From the NCBI GenBank assembly GCA_016789485.1, contig JAEURE010000120.1, positions 1 to 7,738 on the forward strand: a stretch of 7,738 nt of DNA, given 5' to 3'. The stretch comes from Anaerolineales bacterium. Its GTDB lineage: Bacteria; Chloroflexota; Anaerolineae; Anaerolineales; Villigracilaceae. Each line of letters begins with the position of its first letter. The first letter of the stretch is position 1. A program made the translations under genes and the position numbers. Below the pieces are notes generated by a model. It had not been told where the DNA came from. It was given only the letters and a program-made list of their open reading frames with translations, and searched no databases. Below, piece after piece: positions 1 to 6,119 of the stretch.

Positions 1-147
1 ATGAATTAATTCTGGCTGCTCCATCAAAATTCTTGCTGACCAAAGATCGTCGTTCAGATTGCAGCCACGGTTTTCAAGTTCGGTTGCAAGTGCGCCGTCT
101 AAAATCGCAACTGGTGTTTGATGTAAAAGCGTTTCGATGGGGTTCAC
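1..147 (-). CDS. mmuM: Homocysteine S-methyltransferase, N-terminal part (cut by window edge)
   Basis: The minus strand from 147 down to 1 encodes 49 residues of an open frame that continues past the left edge. After a short lead (VNPIETLLHQTPVA) come ILDGALATELENRGCNL and DLWSARIL, which closely match my memory of the N-terminus of E. coli MmuM (LLDGAMATELEARGCNL, LWSAKVL). That family moves a methyl group from S-methylmethionine or SAM to homocysteine, giving methionine, in the cytoplasm. The C-terminal zinc-binding cysteines lie outside the window. I chose the GTG at 147 because AGGAG (157-153) sits 5 nt upstream. An in-frame ATG at 168 would overlap the previous gene and lacks a good ribosome site. 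It lies 8 nt after the dehydratase stop, as the last visible gene of the operon. Family assignment is strong; the exact methyl donor is not shown. Confidence 0.88.
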   Translation of the reverse strand, partial: MNPIETLLHQTPVAILDGALATELENRGCNLNDDLWSARILMEQPELIH

Positions 148-155
148 AAATTCTC

Positions 156-1103
156 CTAATCCTGCCATGGCAACTTTTTCAGATCCACGTTGCCGCCGCT
201 GATGATAACCCCAGCTTTGAGTCTGCTCAAATCGATTTTCTTTTCCCACAACACACCAACCGCCACAGCGGACGATGGCTCGATGATGATCTTCGCGCGT
301 TCCCAGATAAATTTCATCGAAGCAATAATGCCTGCTTCACTTACGGTCACAATTTGTTCAACATTTTTTTGGATGGTCGGAAAGGTTAAGGTGCCAAGCG
401 AGGTCAGCAAGCCATCCGCAATCGTTTTAGGATTCACAGATGGGATGATCTCGCCAGCCCGCATCGAACGAAACGCATCATTTGCCATTTCGGGTTCACC
501 TGCGATCACGCGGATTCCCTTTTTAGTTTCTGTTGCTGCAATGGATGTGCCACTCAATAATCCTCCGCCACCGACGGGAGCGATGATCACATCCAGGTCT
601 GGGATGTCTTCCAGTAGTTCCAACGCCGCCGTGCCTTGACCTGCGATCACACGTTCATCATTATATGGATGAACGACGGTCGCACCCGTATCGAGCCTGA
701 TCCCCTCCAATGTACTTTCTCTGGCTTCAAGCGTTGGCTCACAAAAAGTGATTTGACCGCCATATCCTGCAACAGCATCTTTCTTTACCTGTGGCGCATT
801 GCCTGGCATGACGATGTACGCTGGGATACCACGCATCTGCGCCGCAAGTGCCAATGCTGCTGCATGATTGCCCGATGAATGTGTGCATACGCCGCGAGCA
901 GCTTCTTCGTCTGTAAGTGAAAAGACTGCATTGCATGCGCCGCGGAATTTAAATGCGCCTACTTTTTGCAGGTTCTCGCATTTAAGGAACACCTGTGCCC
1001 CGGTTTGTTTGTTCAGGCTTTCATTGGTCAACACGGGTGTGCGATGCGCGTATGGTTTGATGCGCTCTGCGGCTTCATAAATATCCTTTAAGGTTAGAAT
1101 CAT
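156..1103 (-). CDS. PLP-dependent serine racemase / threonine (serine) dehydratase-type enzyme
   Basis: A 315-residue fold-type II PLP enzyme, full length for the family. It should deaminate L-serine or L-threonine to 2-oxo acids and/or racemise serine. Visible landmarks: Schiff-base Lys52 in GAFKFRG, SSGNH at 76-80, tetraglycine phosphate loop at 178-181, SGGNVD near the C-terminus (Ser302 expected at the PLP ring nitrogen), and Glu203/Ala207/Asp209 in GEPEMAND at the spacing of the Mg site of eukaryotic serine racemase. The second Ser of SSGNH (Ser77) aligns with the reprotonating serine of serine racemase, whereas IlvA/TdcB have SAGNH. No C-terminal ACT-like regulatory domain is present, so it is not biosynthetic IlvA. 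Start: ATG at 1103, with GGAG 5 nt upstream; an upstream TTG at 1121 overlaps the transporter stop and is rejected. It begins 14 nt after the transporter. A 3-hydroxyaspartate dehydratase activity is an alternative within the same family. Confidence 0.9.
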   Translation of the reverse strand: MILTLKDIYEAAERIKPYAHRTPVLTNESLNKQTGAQVFLKCENLQKVGAFKFRGACNAVFSLTDEEAARGVCTHSSGNHAAALALAAQMRGIPAYIVMPGNAPQVKKDAVAGYGGQITFCEPTLEARESTLEGIRLDTGATVVHPYNDERVIAGQGTAALELLEDIPDLDVIIAPVGGGGLLSGTSIAATETKKGIRVIAGEPEMANDAFRSMRAGEIIPSVNPKTIADGLLTSLGTLTFPTIQKNVEQIVTVSEAGIIASMKFIWERAKIIIEPSSAVAVGVLWEKKIDLSRLKAGVIISGGNVDLKKLPWQD

Positions 1104-1117
1104 GACTTCTCCAGAAT

Positions 1118-2323
1118 TCAAGCCTGAAGCTGTGGGTCTTTCATCTGATTTACAAACAGGGTGCTCAGTACCAGTAATCCGATTGCAAGTAGCAGCGCTG
1201 GCGTGAATGATCCATCTGAAGTTTTCAAGGCTTCCATGATGTAAACGAAGACGACGGCACCCTGCCCGAACAATTGAATTAATCCGTTGGAGGTGCCTTC
1301 GGGTGTGGGATTGGTCACTTCAGCAGCATATTGCATGGCAATCGGCATGGCGCTGACGAGGAAGAATCCCATCACGAACGCAGAAGCAAACAACAGCGTG
1401 GATGTTGTGGCGTAGGTCAATCCGATCAACCCTGGGATCGCTCCGAGCAAGGCGATGTAGAGGAAGCGTTGTCGCTTACGTTGTTTATCAGATATGGCAG
1501 GGATGACTACCGCGCCAATCACACCGCCGACGATCATCAGTGCGCCGAGTGTGCCTGCGTCTGTGGGAGTAAACCCGCGCGGGCGGATGATATTCTCGAT
1601 CCATGTGGTGATGCCGTTGAAGATGCCAAGTCCAATAAATGAAACAAGCAATGCAAACCAAAACGGCTTGACGGTGAAGGCGTGCTTCAAGCCATCCAGC
1701 ATCAGAGCCCGTACTTCCTGTCCGGGCGGGCAGGGTGGGGTGGGTGGGGTTTCGCGAGTGAAAATAATAAAGAGAACCGCGGAGAGCGCGGCAATGATTC
1801 CGTACACTAGTTGAATGCTTGGAATGGACATGCTTTCCATTAGGATCGGTGTCAACACCATTCCCAAAGCCGTGCCGATTAGGTTCCCAAGTGTGACGAT
1901 GCCAACTGCGGTGGCACGCTCTTCGATGGCAAACCAATTGGCAGGGACTTTCGTCCACGCGTTCAGCAGAAATGGCTGTGAGGCGGCAAGACCAAATGTG
2001 ATCCACAAGACAAGCGTGTAATTTGCGCCAGCAAGTCCACGCAGGATGCCGAAGATGCCCATCAGGATGACGCCGATGCCGACAGCGATGCGAAAGCCGT
2101 AGGTGTCAATGACCCACGAAACAGGAATGGATAATGGAATAAATGCGATCATGAACGACATGGCAAGAAAGCCAATTTGTAGATCGCTAACGCCATAGAA
2201 CTTTGCGGCAGGACCCGTGATGGGTGCATACGAAATCCATAATATTTGAATGGTCAGGTTGACAAGCATGAAGACTGCCAGCACCACCCAGCGGTAGGAA
2301 TAAAGTTTGTATTGTGAGGTCAT
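1118..2323 (-). CDS. MFS transporter, FLVCR-like
   Basis: A 401-residue membrane protein with about twelve hydrophobic segments, split by a cytoplasmic loop at about 190-215. The N-terminus (YRWVVLAVFMLVN, then LWISYAPI, then KFYGVSDLQIGFLAMSFM) and the C-terminal half (PEGTSNGLIQLFGQG at 341-355) resemble eukaryotic FLVCR proteins (QWIQYSII, FYGV, EGTSSGLL), which carry choline, ethanolamine or heme-related cargo. Trp29 falls where FLVCRs have a ligand-contacting Trp. The substrate here is unknown. The central loop is proline-rich (TPPTPPCPPG, 192-201) and its DNA is a run of G-tracts on the opposite strand. Start: ATG at 2323, one base after the TAA of the upstream dehydrogenase, with AAGGA inside the end of that gene; a 29-residue longer frame would overlap it and is rejected. 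Such spacing suggests translational coupling. It probably carries the substrate or product of the flanking enzymes. Confidence 0.88.
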   Translation of the reverse strand: MTSQYKLYSYRWVVLAVFMLVNLTIQILWISYAPITGPAAKFYGVSDLQIGFLAMSFMIAFIPLSIPVSWVIDTYGFRIAVGIGVILMGIFGILRGLAGANYTLVLWITFGLAASQPFLLNAWTKVPANWFAIEERATAVGIVTLGNLIGTALGMVLTPILMESMSIPSIQLVYGIIAALSAVLFIIFTRETPPTPPCPPGQEVRALMLDGLKHAFTVKPFWFALLVSFIGLGIFNGITTWIENIIRPRGFTPTDAGTLGALMIVGGVIGAVVIPAISDKQRKRQRFLYIALLGAIPGLIGLTYATTSTLLFASAFVMGFFLVSAMPIAMQYAAEVTNPTPEGTSNGLIQLFGQGAVVFVYIMEALKTSDGSFTPALLLAIGLLVLSTLFVNQMKDPQLQA

Positions 2324-2324
2324 G

Positions 2325-3248
2325 TTAATATCCTTTTTCAAAGTTAACCTGATATTGTAGCGGCTTGTCTTCATTAAATAATAAGTAATTTTCGATAAAA
2401 ACCCTGGCAATATCTTCTGGCAGGCTGGGTGCGGCAGTGTGAAATGTCATCAGTAGATTGGGCGCTGTCCAGAATGGGTGTTCTTTAGGAAGCGGTTCGT
2501 TTTCAAAGACATCGAGTGTTGCTCCTGCGAGTTTGTTTTGGTTGAGCGCTTCGAGTAAAGCAGATTCATCTACGGCAGGGCCGCGGCCTACATTAATGAA
2601 TAGAGCATGTGGCGGCAATGCGTTGAGTAGGTTGGTGCCGATGATTTTTTGCGTGTCTTTTGTGTTGGGAAGGATATTGACGAGATAATCCAGCCCTTTG
2701 GCAAATTCCAGTAAATCATTCCCATGATAATATGTGTCTACGTCTGCGCTGGTTTCACTTGATGATGTATATCCGCGGACGTTCATTCCGAAGAATTTTG
2801 CTGTGCGTGCCACGTCTGCGCCGATGGAGCCTACGCCGAGCAGGCCGATGGTTTTCTTATGTAGTGAGCCAGTGTCAGTATCGTCCCATTGCTTGGATTT
2901 TTGCGCTTCGCGTTTTTGTAAGATTCTGCGTTCGTGTGCAAGCAAATAGCCCAAAATATACTCGGACATCAACCTGCCAAAGACGCCGCGGGCGTTGGTG
3001 AGAACATAGTCGCGGCGGAGGGCAGGATCAAGTAGCGGCTCAATTCCAGCCCATATGGATTGCACCCAGCTCAAGGCGGGGAAGGAGGCAAGCGCATCCT
3101 TGACCAGGCTGGGTTCACCGAGAATGATATCTATATCTGGAGTCGTTGTCGACTCGATGATGAGATCAGGCAGATGCGCCTGTTCTATCAGGGCGCGGTA
3201 TTGGTCGGTAAGATTCGAAAGGATGATAAGCTTGTGCATGGAATGCAT
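2325..3248 (-). CDS. D-isomer-specific 2-hydroxyacid dehydrogenase (NAD(P)H-dependent)
   Basis: A 307-residue cytoplasmic oxidoreductase interconverting a 2-oxo acid (such as glyoxylate, hydroxypyruvate or pyruvate) and the D-2-hydroxy acid. The Rossmann motif GVGSIG is at 138-143. The catalytic triad of the family is complete: Arg222 in NVGRGPAVDE, Glu251 in DVFENEPLP and His270 in FHTAAP (family consensus PHIAG). QSIWAGIEPLL (63-73) is the substrate-loop region, similar to GhrA-type glyoxylate/hydroxypyruvate reductases. Cofactor preference and substrate cannot be settled by eye; no regulatory ACT domain follows, so it is not a typical long phosphoglycerate dehydrogenase. Start: ATG at 3248; a second ATG at 3239 would give 304 residues, and neither has a strong Shine-Dalgarno sequence. 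It is the first gene of the minus-strand operon and is followed after 1 nt by the transporter. Confidence 0.92.
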   Translation of the reverse strand: MHSMHKLIILSNLTDQYRALIEQAHLPDLIIESTTTPDIDIILGEPSLVKDALASFPALSWVQSIWAGIEPLLDPALRRDYVLTNARGVFGRLMSEYILGYLLAHERRILQKREAQKSKQWDDTDTGSLHKKTIGLLGVGSIGADVARTAKFFGMNVRGYTSSSETSADVDTYYHGNDLLEFAKGLDYLVNILPNTKDTQKIIGTNLLNALPPHALFINVGRGPAVDESALLEALNQNKLAGATLDVFENEPLPKEHPFWTAPNLLMTFHTAAPSLPEDIARVFIENYLLFNEDKPLQYQVNFEKGY

Positions 3249-3335
3249 TTAACCACAGTTCGTCTGAAATTATGACTTTTTTGTTACGTTCGTTTGATGT
3301 ACTGCAAAATAAAATATAGTATAGTGAGTGCCGTC
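3249..3335. promoter_or_regulatory. Divergent intergenic region with candidate promoters
   Basis: This 87-bp AT-rich gap separates the minus-strand dehydrogenase operon from the plus-strand response regulator and must hold both promoters. For the plus strand, TTGATG (3294-3299) is followed by overlapping -10-like boxes TATAGT (3315-3320 and 3320-3325) and TAGTAT (3317-3322). Only TAGTAT gives a 17-bp spacer. For the minus strand, CATAAT (complement of 3269-3274) is a possible -10, but no convincing -35 lies upstream. I found no clear palindrome here. The individual boxes are tentative. Confidence 0.4.
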
Positions 3336-3701
3336 ATGAAAAAGATACTTTTGATCGAAGACGTAAACGATACGGTTGAATTGGTGCGGAAAATATTGTC
3401 CGCACGCGGCTACGAGTTTTTACATGCGCCGGATGCCGAGACGGGCTTGCAGCTTGCTTTGAAACACGTACCTGACCTGATTTTGCTTGACCTGGGCTTG
3501 CCTGATTACGATGGGCAGACTTTGGCGGGCTGGATACAAAATGAGAAGGAGTTGGTCTCCATTCCTTTGATCGCATTTACTGCCTGGCCTGAAGAGACTG
3601 CCAGAGATATGGTGAACAGTTACGGATTCAATGGATACATCAGCAAACCGATTGTAAATGTAAACGCATTTGCTGAACGCGTGGCGTCCTTTATAAAATG
3701 A
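3336..3701 (+). CDS. Single-domain response regulator (CheY/DivK-like receiver)
   Basis: A 121-residue protein consisting only of a receiver domain, with no output domain. All receiver signature residues are present: acidic pair Glu8-Asp9 (LLIEDV), phosphoacceptor Asp52 (LLDLGLPD), Thr82 (AFTAW), Lys104-Pro105 (YISKP) and the switch aromatic Tyr101. It should accept phosphate from a histidine kinase and act by protein-protein contact. No kinase is in the window, so its partner is an orphan or encoded elsewhere. The residues after the conserved Thr are AWPEE rather than the common AHA. ATG at 3336 fits the start of the domain; an in-frame GTG at 3324 would add four residues. The ribosome binding site is weak. 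Its stop overlaps the start of the following GNAT gene by 4 nt (ATGA), which points to translational coupling. Confidence 0.93.
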   Translation: MKKILLIEDVNDTVELVRKILSARGYEFLHAPDAETGLQLALKHVPDLILLDLGLPDYDGQTLAGWIQNEKELVSIPLIAFTAWPEETARDMVNSYGFNGYISKPIVNVNAFAERVASFIK

Positions 3702-4573
3702 GCTTTATTCCTTCCGATGACATCAGATTAGTGCCCGCAAGTCAATTCACGCTTGATGAACTAACGGGTATTTACAACCAGACTCGTGTCGATTACATGG
3801 TGCCGATGCCGATGAACGCGGCGCGCCTTGCCGAATACATTTCTGTTTACGATGTCGATCTGGACCATTCGCTGGTTGCCATCCAGAACGATGTAATGCG
3901 AGGAGTGGCAATGCTTGGCGTGCGCGAAGGCCGCGCATGGATCACTCGTCTGGGGGTCATACCTGCAACGCGGCGTACTGGGGTTGGTGAGGCGTTGATG
4001 GAAGGTTTGCTTGAGCAGGCTGAGCGGCTCAATATTCACTTTGACATGCTTGAAGTCATTAAAAATAATACGCCTGCACATTCTCTATTCTTTAAACTTG
4101 GGTTTTATGAAGTTGGCGAATTATTGGTGTTAAGGCGTTCGCCTGTGCCACCGCCTGACCCTGTGGTTGCAGATGCGCAGCGATTGGATCGAAGCGAGTC
4201 GCTTACTCTCGTCGGGCGCGACCGCGGTACGCAGCCTTGGACAAATCAATCCGAGTCTTTGTTCAATGCCCAGGAAATTTCGGGACTGCACCTTACTCTT
4301 GCCGATGGGAGCCGCGGCTGGCTGGTGTATCAACGCCAAAAATTTACATTGACTCGCTTCATTTATAAAACGGAAGTTGGCGACCCCGAGAAAGTGGCAT
4401 ATGCCTTCCTTTCACATTTGCATCTTCAATATCCGCGGCTTGATACGCAGATCGAAAATATCCAGGTGAATGATCCGCACCTGCCCGCATTTTATCGAAT
4501 GGGATACATAGAATCGTTCCGTCGAATAGAAATGTGGAGAGGAACTCCGCCAGCCAGCCTGGTTTCCCGCTAA
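3698..4573 (+). CDS. Tandem GNAT-family N-acetyltransferase
   Basis: A 291-residue protein. The N-terminal half (about 10-147) is a complete GNAT domain: WITRLGVIPATRRTGVGEAL carries the acetyl-CoA pyrophosphate loop RRTGVG (92-97), followed by LEVIKNNTPAHSLFFKLGF (118-136), the usual motif B region. A proline-rich linker (PVPPPDPV, 149-156) leads to a second half ending in LPAFYRMGYIESFRRIEMW (262-280), which parallels the LFFKLGFYEVGELLVLRR of the first domain but has no R/QxxGxG loop. The second domain therefore looks like a degenerate GNAT, perhaps used for substrate binding or dimer mimicry. The acceptor is unknown. ATG at 3698 overlaps the TGA of the response regulator and has no clear Shine-Dalgarno sequence, fitting coupled translation. 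Its stop overlaps the stop of the convergent aminotransferase gene. Confidence 0.87.
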   Translation: MSFIPSDDIRLVPASQFTLDELTGIYNQTRVDYMVPMPMNAARLAEYISVYDVDLDHSLVAIQNDVMRGVAMLGVREGRAWITRLGVIPATRRTGVGEALMEGLLEQAERLNIHFDMLEVIKNNTPAHSLFFKLGFYEVGELLVLRRSPVPPPDPVVADAQRLDRSESLTLVGRDRGTQPWTNQSESLFNAQEISGLHLTLADGSRGWLVYQRQKFTLTRFIYKTEVGDPEKVAYAFLSHLHLQYPRLDTQIENIQVNDPHLPAFYRMGYIESFRRIEMWRGTPPASLVSR

Positions 4574-6009
4574 CACTCCTTCAAAACATTTTCAAAATGG
4601 ATTAATGCATTATCGATCACGTCATCGGTATCTGCCATTGATGTGTACATGCGCGAGCCGGCAAGTGTGATGAGTCCGTTTGCCATGTATGCCGCGCCCA
4701 TTTCTTCCATCATATTTTTGCGCGGTTTGAGTTCTTTTGCCAAACGCAATGGATGTTTGAAATCAAGCAGCATGGTGCCTGCGGTTTCAAGATGGACAAT
4801 CGACCCCTGGTTGTACGTCACGAACGGCAGGGAGTATTTCTCGATGATGGCTTGCAATCCTTTTGTGAGCCTGTCGCCTGCCCTGCCTGCAATGACCGCC
4901 GCATTTGTTTTTTCCATTTCAACCAAAGCGTAATAGCCAGCCACACACGAGAGTGGATTTGCCGAAAGCGTGCCGCCAACATACGCGCGTTCACCCACAC
5001 CGCCAATGCCCGCTGCAAAAGTTGCGATTACATCGCGCCGCCCGCCAACCCCGCCTGCCATTGGGTATCCGCCTGTGACGCATTTTCCAAACACAGTGAG
5101 GTCTGGCTTCACATTGAAATATCCCTGCGCGCCGCCAAGCCCCAAACGGAAACCCGTTACAACTTCATCGAAGATCAAAAGCGCACCAAATTCATCGCAC
5201 AGTTCGCGGACTTTTTGGTTGAAATCTTTTGGAACTGGACGCGTTCCGCTTTCGGGACCAACAGGCTCAACGATCACCGCCGCGGTGCCGCCCCGAAACC
5301 TGTTCAAAAAAAGCTGACGCTTCAACGCTGCTAAAGCATTTGGATAGAATTCGCGCGTGGATGCACTTGCTCCGCGTGGAATGCCTTTCGCTTCCAACCG
5401 TCCTGTGCCGGGGATGTGCAGTCCGTAGACCATCTGGTCGCTCCAGCCGTGATACGCGCCGCCAACTTTGATGACATATTTCTTTTTGGTGAATGTCCGT
5501 GCCGCGCGGGTAGCTGCCATGACCCCTTCTGTGCCTGAACCCAGCATGCGGAACATTTCGATTGAGGGCATGTGCTTTTGGATTAGCTCTGCAAGTTTCA
5601 GCTCGTATTCATGGAAGAGACCTGTGACAGGTCCACAGGATTGAAGCATCTCGATCACTTTTTCGCGCACAGGCGCATAATTACTGCCGAGAATGGTGGG
5701 CCCGCCCGCTTGCAGGAAGTCAATGTATTGGTTTCCATCCGCATCCCAAAGATAAGCCCCCTCTGCTTTTTCAATAGCAATGGGGAAGGGATAGTTAAAA
5801 GCAAGGTTGTGCTGAACTCCGCCTGGAATGATCTTCTTGGCTTCATCAGTGAGTTCCTTCGAGCGTTTGCATTTTGTCTCGAAATAACCAAGATATTCTT
5901 TCATTTTTTCGCGGTTGACTGGGCGAATGGGCTGGCTGATGAGGTTTTCCAGTTTGGCGTAGACTTCGTCCACATTGGGATATTCAGAGATTGCGTATTG
6001 TTGGTTCAT
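4570..6009 (-). CDS. Class III aminotransferase, glutamate-1-semialdehyde aminomutase-like
   Basis: A 479-residue fold-type I PLP enzyme. Landmarks: LGSGTEGVMAATRAAR (156-171, phosphate loop SGTE at 158-161), GGAYHGWSDQ (YHG 186-188), VIVEPVG (245-251), IFDEVVTGFR (Asp281 to PLP nitrogen), Schiff-base Lys309 in VFGKCVTGG, and GGTLSANPLS (phosphate-binding Thr347). Overall it is closest to GSA aminomutase-like enzymes, but it is longer than typical HemL (about 430 residues) through an N-terminal extension of roughly 45 residues. The segment after Lys309 reads TGGYPMAGG, one residue longer than the GGGMPVGAFGG form I know from HemL. It is thus probably an omega-type transaminase for an unknown amine or aldehyde rather than heme-pathway HemL. 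Start: ATG at 6009, with AGGAAA just upstream; the frame could extend 14 residues but would enter an intergenic repeat. It follows the aldolase by 106 nt and is probably co-transcribed. Confidence 0.88.
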   Translation of the reverse strand: MNQQYAISEYPNVDEVYAKLENLISQPIRPVNREKMKEYLGYFETKCKRSKELTDEAKKIIPGGVQHNLAFNYPFPIAIEKAEGAYLWDADGNQYIDFLQAGGPTILGSNYAPVREKVIEMLQSCGPVTGLFHEYELKLAELIQKHMPSIEMFRMLGSGTEGVMAATRAARTFTKKKYVIKVGGAYHGWSDQMVYGLHIPGTGRLEAKGIPRGASASTREFYPNALAALKRQLFLNRFRGGTAAVIVEPVGPESGTRPVPKDFNQKVRELCDEFGALLIFDEVVTGFRLGLGGAQGYFNVKPDLTVFGKCVTGGYPMAGGVGGRRDVIATFAAGIGGVGERAYVGGTLSANPLSCVAGYYALVEMEKTNAAVIAGRAGDRLTKGLQAIIEKYSLPFVTYNQGSIVHLETAGTMLLDFKHPLRLAKELKPRKNMMEEMGAAYMANGLITLAGSRMYTSMADTDDVIDNALIHFENVLKEC

Positions 6010-6026
6010 GGTTTTTCCTAAAGTGA

Positions 6027-6119
6027 TTAAACAGGAGGGCACTAAGTACACAAAGGTTGGAAAACGGATGATTTTGACTTGTGATTTTCCTTCGAGTCCT
6101 TTGTGATCTTTGTGTTTAA
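6027..6119. repeat. Degenerate inverted repeat with CACAAAG-type units
   Basis: Between the aldolase and aminotransferase genes, 6027-6056 and the reverse complement of 6089-6119 both begin TTAAACA and end AAGG, matching at about 22 of 31 positions with one gap. They flank a 32-nt centre. The right arm, read on the minus strand, contains units of about 9 bp (CACAAAGAT, CACAAAGGA, CTCGAAGGA). The outer end includes the stop codon of the aldolase gene. From memory, CACAAAG-type palindromes are common between genes in environmental bacteria; this looks like a decayed, non-coding member. It could form a long imperfect hairpin in the bicistronic mRNA. Confidence 0.6.

Noticed and set aside
156..1103. 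Aspartate racemase identity for the serine-racemase-like enzyme
   Set aside because: The serine-rich loop I associate with animal aspartate racemases is not present; the region reads VVHPYNDERVIAGQG.
1488..2006. 172-codon minus-strand frame inside the transporter gene
   Set aside because: Same strand but wrong frame; the MFS frame has clear membrane helices, while this product is His/Arg/Trp-rich and has no recognisable fold.
1..3248. Beta-hydroxyaspartate (glyoxylate assimilation) pathway
   Set aside because: A BhcB-like dehydratase is conceivable, but no BhcC aldolase, BhcD reductase or BhcA-type transaminase is next to it.
4541..4567. Possible hairpin (GGAA/TTCC and CCAG/CTGG) near the end of the GNAT gene
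   Set aside because: The arms are short and asymmetrically spaced and there is no T-run on either strand, so it is not a credible terminator.
4753..5334. 193-codon plus-strand open frame opposite the aminotransferase gene
   Set aside because: It lies wholly antisense to a well-supported class III aminotransferase, and its product (rich in Arg, Cys and His, no domain pattern) looks like a shadow translation.
4570..6009. Naming the aminotransferase hemL
   Set aside because: The length, N-terminal extension, altered lysine loop and partnership with an aldolase and TetR regulator argue against a heme-biosynthesis role.
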